DNA from: Sporocytophaga myxococcoides
Lineage (GTDB): Bacteria > Bacteroidota > Bacteroidia > Cytophagales > Cytophagaceae
Direction: 5' to 3'
Assembly: GCF_000775915.1 (NCBI RefSeq)
Contig: NZ_BBLT01000004.1
Span: 434,001 to 498,000 of the forward strand
Length of the DNA stretch: 64,000 nt
Positions within the stretch are counted from its first letter, which is position 1; each line of letters opens with the position of its first letter. Of this stretch, positions 27,379 through 35,446 are shown one piece after another. Below the pieces are notes generated by a model, which was not told the DNA's origin, searched no databases, and saw only the letters and a list, made by a program, of their open reading frames with translations. The position numbers and the translations under genes were made by a program.

Positions 27379-27912
27379 TTATTTTTTAAATGAATAAACA
27401 AAAGAAGTACGTTTATCTGGAAAGATTCCTAATTCAACAATATTCTTTTTTTTGAAAGACCCCTCTTCCAGAATTGGTTCACCTAATATTTCAAAATAAA
27501 ATTTCTCTTCAAAAACATGTGGAAGAAAACCTGCCATACCCAGGAGGACCATTCTATTTACCTCATTTCGTCCAACTACAAGTTTTTTTTCTTCAAGAAA
27601 ACTAAATGCCTCTCTGATTATTCTAGGATTTAAAGTAAGTGATACCTCTGTATAATCAATAAATATCGTATTATCAAAGTTTTTCATATACGCTTTTAGA
27701 AAAGCATTATGTACCTTTTCAGGAAATGTATCTCCAAACTGCACATAGCTGCCATGGCACAGACATTGAGCAGCAAGACGCCCTTCCTCTGTTTTAGAAA
27801 ATACAAATATTTCAGAAACCACTGGCTTCAACAGCTTTATAATAGCTTCAAGCTGTTCAAAGGAGAGCTTTAGGTCATTCCAGAAAACCATTACTAATTC
27901 TTTTCTTTCCAT
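27379..27912 (-). CDS. Diverged DUF2064-like (GT-A nucleotidyl/glycosyltransferase-like) protein
   Basis: The 177-residue product (ATG at 27912; a TTG 30 bases upstream is less likely) follows the order of motifs seen in DUF2064 / rSAM-selenodomain-associated transferase 1 proteins. It has an LxxK..FSK.. start, FGDTFPEKVHNAFLKAY in place of G-L-G-R-M-x-x-A-F, FIDYTEVSLTLNPRIIREAF in place of GSDxPxLTPxxixxAF, and VVGRNEVNRMVLLGM in place of VxGPxxDGGYxLxG. The metal and nucleotide residues (SD, DGG) are replaced, so it may be inactive as a transferase. It is divergent from the baeRF gene with about 275 bases between them. Confidence 0.55.
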   Translation of the reverse strand: MERKELVMVFWNDLKLSFEQLEAIIKLLKPVVSEIFVFSKTEEGRLAAQCLCHGSYVQFGDTFPEKVHNAFLKAYMKNFDNTIFIDYTEVSLTLNPRIIREAFSFLEEKKLVVGRNEVNRMVLLGMAGFLPHVFEEKFYFEILGEPILEEGSFKKKNIVELGIFPDKRTSFVYSFKK

Positions 27913-28188
27913 ATAGCCTGAGATTAGCAAGTCTATAAACAAATTTATTAGTACAGATAGAGAGAACGAGCTTAGGAGTAATCACGTTTAGCACTCGCTC
28001 AATTCTATCGCTATTTTATTCAATCGGGCGGTAAATGTTTGATTTTAACAATATAAAAATAAAATTGTTTCTAAGCTTCCCAAGGGATTTTATCCACAAA
28101 AATTCAACAATTGCAGAACTATTTTTGCTTTATTAATAATCAAACTAATTGGAAGGTGCGTGTTGTTTTGATGATGAAACATGGGTGA

Positions 28189-29349
28189 ATGATGACGGAT
28201 ATGGATAGATTAACTAGGGAAGATTTCGAGAGACTTGCAGGTATTAAAAGCCAAAACTGTATTTCAATATTTATTCCAACTCACAAAAAAGGGATGGAGG
28301 TAAATGAAGGTCTGGACTGGCTGCAGTTTAAAAATCAATTGACAGAAGTAAGAGATAAACTTTTGAAAAAGAATTACCAGGAAAAGTATGTTACAGAACT
28401 TTTAGCTCCAGGCTTTAATCTTTTGAACGATACTGGTTTCTGGCATCTTCAGGATAAAGGTCTTGCAGTGTTCATGAATGATGAGAACATCAGGTACTTT
28501 CGTTTGCCGGTATCTTTTGAAGCTGAAAACTATGTAGGTAATGCATTTGTACTTGATCCTTTATTAATCTTCTTCAGAGAAGAAGGAAAGTTTTACACAC
28601 TGGCTTTAAGTCAGAAAAAAGTGAAATTATTCAAGAATAGCAGATATCACTTTGAGGAGATTCCCCTTCCCTCTTCTGTTCCTCAAAATATAGATGATAT
28701 ATTATCCCTTTACGAATTTACTAAAAGAACCATGCAGGGTAAAAACATGGGAGGTGGAACAATTTATCATTCCCATACCGATAGCTTTTACAATGATCAG
28801 TATACCCTTGAGTTTTTTAGGCAGGTCAACATAGGTGTGAATGAAGCATTAAGGGATGAAGAAAAACTACCTTTAGTGCTTTATGCTGTTGATTCAATGC
28901 ATTCGGTATATCAGAAGGCTAATTCATATCCAAACCTTTTCAAAGAAGGTGTAAATGGAAACCCAGACCACCTTCTTGACCAAGAGATATTTGAAAGATC
29001 TTTGGATGTAATGAGATCTGAAATGCTCAAACCACTTAAAAAGAAAATTGAAACTTATAATGCTTTTGCAGGCACAGGTAAGACATCTTATTCAATCGAT
29101 GAAATCATAAGAGAGGCTCAGTCAGGAAGAGTTGATACTTTGTTTATAGAAAAAAATAATCATTTATGGGGAACCTATAATGAACAATCAAAAGAAACCA
29201 AAATGGGTAGAGCTTCAGACAAAGACAGTATCTCTTTATCCACTAAAGCTGCCGCATTTACTATTGAGAATGGGGGTTTTGTATATGAGGTAAATCCGGA
29301 AGAAATGCCGGAAGCTGGTCAACCTTTGGTTGCAGTTTTCAGATATTGA
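28189..29349 (+). CDS. baeRF-family protein (bacterial archaeo-eukaryotic release-factor-like)
   Basis: The 386-residue protein matches the baeRF families (baeRF3/7-type). It has a start with CISIFIPTHKKG, the central LALSQKKVKLFKNSRYHFEEI strand-turn-strand, LYAVDSMHSVYQKAN, and a C-terminal release-factor-like domain with EIIREAQSGRVDTLFIEKNNHLWG. These are cytoplasmic proteins thought to act on ribosomes or translation under stress; function in vivo is not settled. In many genomes they sit beside host-stress or membrane-maintenance genes, which fits the small membrane and envelope genes downstream. The double ATG start at 28189/28192 leaves the exact first residue open. Confidence 0.75.
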   Translation: MMTDMDRLTREDFERLAGIKSQNCISIFIPTHKKGMEVNEGLDWLQFKNQLTEVRDKLLKKNYQEKYVTELLAPGFNLLNDTGFWHLQDKGLAVFMNDENIRYFRLPVSFEAENYVGNAFVLDPLLIFFREEGKFYTLALSQKKVKLFKNSRYHFEEIPLPSSVPQNIDDILSLYEFTKRTMQGKNMGGGTIYHSHTDSFYNDQYTLEFFRQVNIGVNEALRDEEKLPLVLYAVDSMHSVYQKANSYPNLFKEGVNGNPDHLLDQEIFERSLDVMRSEMLKPLKKKIETYNAFAGTGKTSYSIDEIIREAQSGRVDTLFIEKNNHLWGTYNEQSKETKMGRASDKDSISLSTKAAAFTIENGGFVYEVNPEEMPEAGQPLVAVFRY

Positions 29350-29361
29350 TTCTTTCCAAAT

Positions 29362-29403
29362 AATAGCTGGTTTTTCCGCATCGGAAGAACCGGCTATTTT
29401 TTT
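29362..29403 (+). terminator. Terminator after baeRF gene
   Basis: A 16-base stem with two G-T pairs (29362-29377 with 29383-29398, core AATAGC...GGCTATT) is followed by T's. It lies 12 bases after the stop codon and overlaps the 3' end of the convergent minus-strand gene. Confidence 0.85.
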
Positions 29404-29801
29404 AATGAGTATGCAAAATATAATCCAGCTAGCAATAGGCAATATTCTATTGATGAAAAATGCTCTTGTACAAATAAAATATAAAAATTAATTGCATAGA
29501 AATCTAAAGGTATCACTACTGAGCAATAGGTATACATTGCAACTAAATATCCGAAAATTGCGAAAATGCCAGACGCTAAAGCGATATAGAAAATTGATCC
29601 TCTTCCCTTAAAATAATAAACCAATCCAAACGAAATGCATCCCAGCATAATGGTACAAGGTTTAAGAGTATAAAAAATTAGCATTTCCCAGCAAAAAAGA
29701 AAAGTGAGGAATAATACAACCCAGGACAAAATGAACTTTATCCATATATTTTTTTTTATGTTTCCTGAACGAGGGTCGGGTAATGATAAAAGAAGAGACA
29801 T
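29394..29801 (-). CDS. Small integral membrane protein of unknown function
   Basis: The 135-residue protein has four predicted membrane helices (about 18-40, 45-62, 68-92 and 108-130) with a short basic N-terminus. No family can be named. The frame ends inside the terminator of the convergent baeRF gene. It is divergent from the DUF4112 gene, with about 90 bases between the starts. Confidence 0.6.
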   Translation of the reverse strand: MSLLLSLPDPRSGNIKKNIWIKFILSWVVLFLTFLFCWEMLIFYTLKPCTIMLGCISFGLVYYFKGRGSIFYIALASGIFAIFGYLVAMYTYCSVVIPLDFYAINFYILFVQEHFSSIEYCLLLAGLYFAYSLKK

Positions 29802-29892
29802 AGATAGTTTGATTAATTAAAATTAATCCAAAACTAAGGCTATAGAATAATTCAATGATTACCTGCCTATTAAAAAATTATTAATTCAATAA

Positions 29893-30366
29893 ATGATTCA
29901 AAATCCAAATGTAGCGGAAGTTCCCAATCTTATCTGGGTAGAAAAAATATCAAACTTTCTTGATAGTAAATTCAGAATACCTGGAACCAAACTAAGATTT
30001 GGCTGGGATCCTTTAATAGGGCTCATTCCCGGAATAGGCGATTTTGCAGGTTTTGTTATATCTGCCATTCTGATGCTTTATATGACGAGATATGGAGCCA
30101 GCAGAAAAGTAGTTATCGTCATGAGCCTTAACGTATTGCTGGATGCAATGATTGGTAGTATTCCATTTGTAGGTACTTTGTTTGATTTCGGATTTAAGGC
30201 AAATAAAAGAAATATCGAATTACTGAAAGAACATTATTATGAAGGCAAGCACCAAGGAAACGGTAATGGTATTGTATGGACAATTATGCTTGCATTAATA
30301 TGCCTTTTTGCATTACTGTTATTTTCCTTATATAAACTAGTTAGTTTTATCATTCAAATATTCTAA
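29893..30366 (+). CDS. DUF4112 membrane protein
   Basis: The 157-residue protein carries the DUF4112 core: FRIPGTKLRFGWDPLIGLIPGIGD, then YGASRKVVIVMSLNVLLDAMIGSIPFVGTLFDFGFKAN. It has two short helices in the core and a C-terminal membrane helix (about 130-155). It is a small inner-membrane protein of unknown function found across bacteria. The secreted zinc protease gene follows after 52 bases in the same direction and may be co-transcribed. Confidence 0.88.
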   Translation: MIQNPNVAEVPNLIWVEKISNFLDSKFRIPGTKLRFGWDPLIGLIPGIGDFAGFVISAILMLYMTRYGASRKVVIVMSLNVLLDAMIGSIPFVGTLFDFGFKANKRNIELLKEHYYEGKHQGNGNGIVWTIMLALICLFALLLFSLYKLVSFIIQIF

Positions 30367-30418
30367 ATAACTTAAAAACCACCTGAACGATTTCATCCTC
30401 GAACTTTGTTTAAGAAAC

Positions 30419-31051
30419 ATGAAAAACAATATCCGTCTCTCTCTTTTAACACTGCTATTCTGTGCTGCAGCGATCTTTAGTTCGTATGCTAACTCACCTG
30501 GAAATACTGTCGAAAATACAAGTATTGAATCTATCTTTAAAACAGGTATAAATTCAGATAAAGATACCAGAACGGTTATTAAAGCAATACTTAACGTAAT
30601 AGGATTAAAAGCCAACTTTGAAATAAAACAGGCGAACGTACCTAATGCTACCGCTATTATTCAGAAGGACAAAAGGTACATATTATACAATCCTAGTTTT
30701 ATTTCTTCAATAAACAATTCTGTACGCACCAATTGGGCTGCCATTAGCATTCTTGCTCATGAAATAGGACATCATCTTAACGGACATACATTGGTAAGAG
30801 GAGGAAGCAATCACAAGGTCGAATTGGAATGCGATGAATTTTCAGGATTTATATTAAGAAAAATGGGTGCATCTCTGAAAGAAGCTCAGGCAGCAGTAAA
30901 CGAATTATGCAGAGAGAAAGAATTCCCTACTCATCCAGGGAAAAAGTCGAGACTGAACGCTATTGAAAAAGGCTGGAATAAAGCCGACTGGCAGCAGAAA
31001 GGACTGAATGCTTTGATTAAAGAGACAACAACTGATGAAGATACGCTATAA
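30419..31051 (+). CDS. Secreted M48-like zinc metalloprotease (minimal)
   Basis: The 210-residue protein has a signal peptide ending near YANS (about residue 25) and a small protease domain. HEIGHH (His114, Glu115, His118) and the downstream LECDEFSG with Glu137 as third zinc ligand match the gluzincin/M48 pattern of HExxH plus E-x-x-x-D. A cluster near the end, FPTHPGKKSRLNAI, is the THPxxxxR-type element common in M48 peptidases. It is about half the size of a full BepA or Oma1 protein, has no TPRs and no membrane domain, and would work in the periplasm. It is followed directly by a terminator. Confidence 0.82.
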   Translation: MKNNIRLSLLTLLFCAAAIFSSYANSPGNTVENTSIESIFKTGINSDKDTRTVIKAILNVIGLKANFEIKQANVPNATAIIQKDKRYILYNPSFISSINNSVRTNWAAISILAHEIGHHLNGHTLVRGGSNHKVELECDEFSGFILRKMGASLKEAQAAVNELCREKEFPTHPGKKSRLNAIEKGWNKADWQQKGLNALIKETTTDEDTL

Positions 31052-31069
31052 AGGGAGTTTTACTCCCTT
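31051..31069. terminator. Terminator between convergent protease and DsbA-like genes
   Basis: A compact eight-base stem (AAGGGAGT at 31051-31058 with ACTCCCTT at 31062-31069) begins at the stop codon and is followed by an A/T run. Its T-tract overlaps the stop of the minus-strand gene. Confidence 0.82.
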
Positions 31070-31787
31070 ATTTTTTTGCTAAAACTTTATCAATTTCATT
31101 GATCACTTCTCCACTTTTCGAATATCCACTACTGATCATTATATACTGACCATTTACTTTTAATAATACTGCGGGAAATCCAGTCACTCCAAGTACCTCA
31201 ATCTGTTTAAACTCAGCTGCAATTGCCTGTTTCATTTGTTGAGAGTTGAAGGTTTCTCTAAACAAATCCTTATCGATACCAAACTCCGGAAGTAGTTCCA
31301 AATAAGTATTAATATCTGAAGTATTTCTATTCTTCACATAAAATGAATTTTGAACCTTTTTAAAGAATTCAAATTCGGAACCTGGCTTTAATTTACGAAC
31401 CGTTGCTATTGCTCTTGCTGCAGGTTCAGTATCATAAATAAAGCTGCTGGAATCAGCCAGAATATTATAAGCAAAAGGCTGTCCACTTACCTTTGAAACC
31501 TCCTTCCAGTGCTTTTTCAGGAACCTCTTCATCTCCGCATCCATTGGTTCCTTTGTATAAGGCCTCAATCCACCGTTTAAAAGTTTAAATTCAAGTTTAT
31601 TCTTAAAGTGTTCTTTTGTCGCAGTTATTTCCGGTGAAAAGCCGTAACACCAGGAACACATGGCATCACCTACATAAATCAATTCAGGCTTTTCTGAATC
31701 CTTTTTTTGCCTTATTTTAAAGGCCATTGTAGAAATAACAGTTAGAGCAAGCACAATGGCCGTAACAATAAAAGATCTGAATGACAT
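31068..31787 (-). CDS. DsbA-family thioredoxin-fold oxidoreductase
   Basis: The 239-residue protein begins with an uncleaved or cleaved membrane segment (about 6-24) and continues with a DsbA/FrnE-like fold. The CxxC active site CSWC is at Cys44-Cys47 within DAMCSWCYGF, and the cis-proline loop is VTGFPAVLL near residue 208. Trp-containing CSWC sites and the helical insertion are typical of the FrnE/DSBA-like group. It would act in the periplasm on thiols or disulfides. It is transcribed alone and shares a terminator with the convergent protease gene. Confidence 0.85.
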   Translation of the reverse strand: MSFRSFIVTAIVLALTVISTMAFKIRQKKDSEKPELIYVGDAMCSWCYGFSPEITATKEHFKNKLEFKLLNGGLRPYTKEPMDAEMKRFLKKHWKEVSKVSGQPFAYNILADSSSFIYDTEPAARAIATVRKLKPGSEFEFFKKVQNSFYVKNRNTSDINTYLELLPEFGIDKDLFRETFNSQQMKQAIAAEFKQIEVLGVTGFPAVLLKVNGQYIMISSGYSKSGEVINEIDKVLAKK

Positions 31788-31851
31788 ATTTCTTATGTAT
31801 GAATGAATGGATTTAACTATAAGTAAAAAAAAGTAGCATCAATTTTCAAAT

Positions 31852-32073
31852 TTACGACCCTTGTTGCAATGAATCTACTATATTTTCAGCATTAACATTA
31901 TCGTAATTCTCTCTGTTAATTTCTTCGTAGAGATCCCTTCCAGGTTGTGGATTCACAGCTGTCCCAGGTTCATTTATGGTTCCAGTACCAAAATGGTCTG
32001 CACTCCCCGCAATTGTAAAATCTTTACAAGATAACAATCCCAACATCGCTAACATGATGATTAAATTCCTCAT
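31852..32073 (-). CDS. Small lipoprotein of unknown function
   Basis: The product is 73 residues from the ATG at 32073. This start was chosen over an upstream in-frame ATG at 32106 because it opens a standard lipoprotein signal (MRNLIIMLAMLGLLSC). The lipobox Cys is at residue 16. The mature part is short, acidic, Asn-rich and probably unfolded. It is 64 bases upstream of, and in the same direction as, the DsbA-like gene. Confidence 0.6.
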   Translation of the reverse strand: MRNLIIMLAMLGLLSCKDFTIAGSADHFGTGTINEPGTAVNPQPGRDLYEEINRENYDNVNAENIVDSLQQGS

Positions 32074-32190
32074 AACAGCTTTCTCCCTTCCTTTATTAAA
32101 CCGCATAAAATAATTGATTGTTTACTACAAAGAGAAGCTTAAGGTACATGTCAAAGCCCTCTTTAAGTTATTGACAAATCTACTGATTTA

Positions 32191-32397
32191 CTATTTTTCA
32201 AGTTCATAAAAATCATAATCCTTACCTTTTCCATACCTGATAAGATCAGATATCATATAACTTTCAAGGGTTTGAAGGTCTTTTACCCGAAAGTCATTAT
32301 CAGCAGTTTTCTCTAAAACCTGAAATAATGCTTTTTCACCATAATTTTTCAAGATGTATTTCTTCCCTACTCTGATATTTTCAAATGAAAGTGCCAT
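32191..32397 (-). CDS. Small soluble protein of unknown function
   Basis: The 68-residue protein has a regular beta-rich pattern: MALSFENIRVGKKYILKNYG, then FQVLEKTADNDFRVKDLQTLESY and a Tyr-rich end. This resembles small SH3-like or KOW-type cytoplasmic proteins common in Bacteroidota, but no family can be named firmly. Codon use looks like the neighbours. It is divergent from the 139-residue hypothetical gene with about 90 bases between the starts. Confidence 0.6.
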   Translation of the reverse strand: MALSFENIRVGKKYILKNYGEKALFQVLEKTADNDFRVKDLQTLESYMISDLIRYGKGKDYDFYELEK

Positions 32398-32485
32398 AAT
32401 TCTAATTATTCTTGAGTGATTACAGATACAAAACTATAATTTTTTTTATTCTGTTAAGGTAGTAATAGAAAAGGAGGGCTATATT

Positions 32486-32905
32486 ATGAGAGGTAAAGTG
32501 CTAAATCAGGGAAATTTTGAATTGCTCAAAAGCGTGGAAGGAAGGCTTTTATTACTGATCAATTCGGTCATAAAAAATGAAAAATACTTCTGGAATGTAT
32601 CTGGAGATTATGAGTATCTTATACAAACAGAAGGAATTAAAGAAAAATCAGGCGATACTACTTTTGAAGTAATCAGAACAGGACATTTCTATTTAATAGA
32701 CATCATTGACGACCCTGAATATCCAGACTTACCGCACCTTTATCTTCAGGACGAGAGAAATAACTATGAAGATTTTATTTTGCCAGATGGCCTTCCTGAT
32801 TTATTAGATACAGAGCAGGAAATTATTACAACAGGTAATATTGTTGATCAGGAAGAATTAGACACCTTCGTTTATAATTATGAATTAATTGAAAAGAACA
32901 GATAA
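32486..32905 (+). CDS. Hypothetical protein
   Basis: The 139-residue protein has a mixed alpha/beta pattern with an acidic second half (DPEYPDLPHLYLQDE, LPDGLPDLLDTEQE). It has no signal peptide, no membrane segment and no recognised family. A purine-rich AGGAGGG segment lies a few bases before the ATG at 32486, an unusual Shine-Dalgarno-like feature for this phylum that supports the chosen start. Confidence 0.65.
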   Translation: MRGKVLNQGNFELLKSVEGRLLLLINSVIKNEKYFWNVSGDYEYLIQTEGIKEKSGDTTFEVIRTGHFYLIDIIDDPEYPDLPHLYLQDERNNYEDFILPDGLPDLLDTEQEIITTGNIVDQEELDTFVYNYELIEKNR

Positions 32906-32933
32906 CTTCAAACATACTTCTTCTAAAACCCAC

Positions 32934-32962
32934 AGCCGGACTGAGAGCCGGCTTTTTTATTT
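32934..32962 (+). terminator. Terminator after the 139-residue hypothetical gene
   Basis: A GC-rich six-base stem (AGCCGG at 32934-32939 with CCGGCT at 32948-32953) is followed by six T. It lies about 30 bases after the stop codon. Confidence 0.8.
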
Positions 32963-33022
32963 AACAAGAAATCAAAACAAGCTGTTACAATTGTATCAGA
33001 AGTGCAATATTCAATTGTTGGT

Positions 33023-33607
33023 ATGAAAAGTTTGAGACAGATTTTACTATTATGTTTAATTAGCGTGTGTTTATCTTGTGTTAGTAATCAGGGGTCTTCA
33101 GAAAACAGAATGATTGGTACTGTTGATGTTTATTATCTTGAAGATTCCAGATGGTTTCAAAAAGTTTACAATAGATATATTCCTCTTGAAAATGAAATTG
33201 CTTCACTTCAACAGTTACCTTCCGGAATAAAAGTAGTTTTTTTCGGAAGTATATGGCAAGATAAGACTCAGGAGGCCTTGGCAAAATTATATAAAACAGC
33301 AGATATGGCAGGATTTACAGAAGACCAGATTCAGATTTATCTTGTAGATGGAAATCTAAAAAGTCCGGAAGAGTTAGAAAAAAATTATCAGATTGCGCAG
33401 ATACCTACTTATATCATTGAACAGGATGGAAAAGAAATAAGTAGAATTGAGGGACTTCCTCAAAAACCCATTGAGCAGGTTTTACTCACCACTCTGGAAT
33501 TTGAAATCCCTATTGCCCGGGCAACATCCGCGCCGGCACCCAGAGATGCGAAACTTGTAAAAAATACTTCAAAAGAATCAAAAATTAAAAAAAGAAGTGG
33601 TGAATAA
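33023..33607 (+). CDS. Thioredoxin-fold lipoprotein without the CxxC motif
   Basis: The product is 194 residues from the ATG at 33023; a GTG at 33002 in frame would put seven extra residues before the lipoprotein signal. The lipobox is VCLSC with Cys near residue 19. Residues of about 65-155 have the thioredoxin pattern: VVFFGSIWQDKTQEAL where an active TlpA/ResA protein would have WCxxC, and QIAQIPTYIIEQDGKEISRIEG for the cis-proline strand. The two Cys are absent, so redox activity is not expected. The Lys/Ser-rich tail is low complexity. It could be a structural or binding relative of TlpA. A terminator overlaps its stop codon. Confidence 0.7.
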   Translation: MKSLRQILLLCLISVCLSCVSNQGSSENRMIGTVDVYYLEDSRWFQKVYNRYIPLENEIASLQQLPSGIKVVFFGSIWQDKTQEALAKLYKTADMAGFTEDQIQIYLVDGNLKSPEELEKNYQIAQIPTYIIEQDGKEISRIEGLPQKPIEQVLLTTLEFEIPIARATSAPAPRDAKLVKNTSKESKIKKRSGE

Positions 33608-33620
33608 CCACTTCTTTTTT
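33592..33620. terminator. Terminator overlapping the stop codon
   Basis: A ten-base stem (AAGAAGTGGT at 33592-33601 with ACCACTTCTT at 33607-33616) has the TAA stop in its loop and a T-run after it. A-rich sequence on the other side lets it also serve the convergent DUF2892 gene. Confidence 0.88.
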
Positions 33621-33846
33621 ATAAATCATTAATATCCCTGTTTCCAGGACTTCGTACCATACAAGTGTTTCTGTGAAACATAGCATTTACCGGGCAATAT
33701 GAGAACATTGCTGTTAAAATCAATATCACTCCTCCTATTCCCATTATCCATCCAGCAGTACCAGCAACAATGATTCCCGCAACAAATAATATAATTCCAA
33801 AAATCCATCGTGCTGTCTTTTCCCTACCACATACATTCGCAGCCAT
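33619..33846 (-). CDS. DUF2892 (YgaP-type) small membrane protein
   Basis: The 75-residue protein has two membrane helices and the family motif TARWIFGI...YCPVNAMFHRNTC, with the Cys of CPVNA and the final TC. It matches DUF2892, the membrane part of YgaP-like proteins, here without a rhodanese domain. The ATG at 33846 was chosen over a GTG at 33861. It is an inner-membrane protein whose function is not known, sometimes linked to sulfur metabolism. Confidence 0.82.
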   Translation of the reverse strand: MAANVCGREKTARWIFGIILFVAGIIVAGTAGWIMGIGGVILILTAMFSYCPVNAMFHRNTCMVRSPGNRDINDL

Positions 33847-33887
33847 AACTTTAAAATTCACAAATTATAATTTATTAAAATCTCCAT

Positions 33888-33986
33888 TTATTTTAAATCC
33901 TTATCAACCATAGGTTTTAAAAGCCTCTTTCCTTCTTCCTTATCAGATAAAAAAGACACTGCTTCCCTAGATATTAGATCATCCAT
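33888..33986 (-). CDS. Possible 32-residue peptide
   Basis: In the 276-base gap before egtB a short minus-strand frame (ATG at 33986, TAA at 33888-33890) encodes a charged, helix-like peptide with LSDKEEGKRLLK. It lies directly upstream of the DUF2892 gene and in the same direction. Composition is plausible, but there is no other support. Confidence 0.2.
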   Translation of the reverse strand: MDDLISREAVSFLSDKEEGKRLLKPMVDKDLK

Positions 33987-34122
33987 ACTTTAAAGATGGT
34001 ACTTTCTTTTATTCATAGTTACTTTATTAAAATAACATTCCCTGCTAAGTTATAATTCTTTACTTCGAAAGTATTGCAGCGCTCTTTAACAAAGAGGAAT
34101 ATAAGCTGGTTTAATTATAAAT

Positions 34123-35439
34123 ATGAAGGGGAAAAATTCCATTTTGGAAAAAAATATAGTATCACCGACTAAGGAGGTACTTAAAGAGAAATATCTGAAT
34201 ACCAGAAATTCAACTTTGACACTTTGTAAATACCTTAAAACTGAAGATTATGTTGCGCAGCCAATCTTGGATGTCAGTCCTCCCAAATGGCATCTTGGTC
34301 ATACTACATGGTTCTTTGAATACTTTATTTTGATGGGTTATGCAGATAATTATAAAGAATACAATCCATCATTTGCCTATTTTTTTAACAGTTATTATGA
34401 AAGCCTTGGAAACCGAGTATTCAGGGGGGACAGAGGTAACATGACAAGACCTTCGGTGGAAGAAATATATCAATATAGAAATGTGGTCGATGAAGCTATT
34501 ATTATGCTATTAGATTCTATCCCATTTCCATCGGGAGAACTTTCAAAACTGATCACCATTGGGATAAATCATGAACAACAGCATCAAGAACTGTTGCTTA
34601 CAGATATCAAATACATATTGGGACATAACCCTTTATATCCTCCTTTATTTCCTCAAAAACAAATACCTCTTAGTTCAGGTAACGGCCATAAATCTGTCGA
34701 GGAATACCTGGAAGTAGAAGAAGGCCTTTATGAGATAGGAACATCTGATACAGATTATTTTTCTTACGACAATGAAAGAGCTAAGCATAAAGTATATCTT
34801 CACCCCTTTCGATTTCTTAACCGGCTTGTAACGAATGGAGAATACCTTGCTTTCATTGAAGACAAAGGCTATCAAAATTTCAACTTCTGGCTTTCAGAAG
34901 GATGGGACTGGATCAAACAGAGTCAGATAGAATCACCGTTATATTGGCATAAGATAGATAATAACTGGTTTTATTACACACTTACCGAAGGGCTTACAAA
35001 AATTGACAAAAATAGTCCGGTTACCCATATCAGCTTTTATGAAGCTGAAGCTTATGCCAAATGGAAGAATAAAAGATTGCTTACTGAACAGGAATGGGAA
35101 AGCGCATGTTTGCTTTACACTCCTAATCCGAGTAGTAATAATAATTTTATGGAAAGCCAGGCTTTTGAGCCAAAACCAAGGGAAAGTGAAAACAGTCTTC
35201 AGTTATTCGGAGATTGCTGGGAATGGACAAACAGTGCTTACCTCCCTTATCCATATTATCAAAAAGAACCTGGAGCCCTTGGCGAATACAATGGTAAATT
35301 TATGATAAACCAGATGGTACTCAGAGGAGGTTCTTGCGCAACTCCTTTATCACATATCCGTCCCACCTACAGGAATTTTTTTCAGACAGAAAAAAGGTGG
35401 CAGTATACAGGAATAAGATTGGCAGATTATATATCATAA
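34123..35439 (+). CDS. egtB: Ergothioneine biosynthesis sulfoxide synthase EgtB
   Basis: The 438-residue enzyme has an N-terminal DinB-like helical domain and a C-terminal formylglycine-generating-enzyme (FGE/SUMF) domain, the EgtB layout. Iron ligands are visible: WHLGHTTWFFEYF with His57/His60, and NHEQQHQELLLTD with His150 and His154. The FGE part shows PVTHISFYEAEAYAKWKNKRL, CWEWTNSAY and VLRGGSCATPLSHIRPTYRNFF. EgtB joins a thiol to the imidazole of trimethylhistidine using O2. With no egtA or egtC here, cysteine may be the direct sulfur donor, as known for the Chloracidobacterium-type enzyme. EgtD starts eight bases downstream. Confidence 0.9.
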   Translation: MKGKNSILEKNIVSPTKEVLKEKYLNTRNSTLTLCKYLKTEDYVAQPILDVSPPKWHLGHTTWFFEYFILMGYADNYKEYNPSFAYFFNSYYESLGNRVFRGDRGNMTRPSVEEIYQYRNVVDEAIIMLLDSIPFPSGELSKLITIGINHEQQHQELLLTDIKYILGHNPLYPPLFPQKQIPLSSGNGHKSVEEYLEVEEGLYEIGTSDTDYFSYDNERAKHKVYLHPFRFLNRLVTNGEYLAFIEDKGYQNFNFWLSEGWDWIKQSQIESPLYWHKIDNNWFYYTLTEGLTKIDKNSPVTHISFYEAEAYAKWKNKRLLTEQEWESACLLYTPNPSSNNNFMESQAFEPKPRESENSLQLFGDCWEWTNSAYLPYPYYQKEPGALGEYNGKFMINQMVLRGGSCATPLSHIRPTYRNFFQTEKRWQYTGIRLADYIS

Positions 35440-35446
35440 AATTGTA

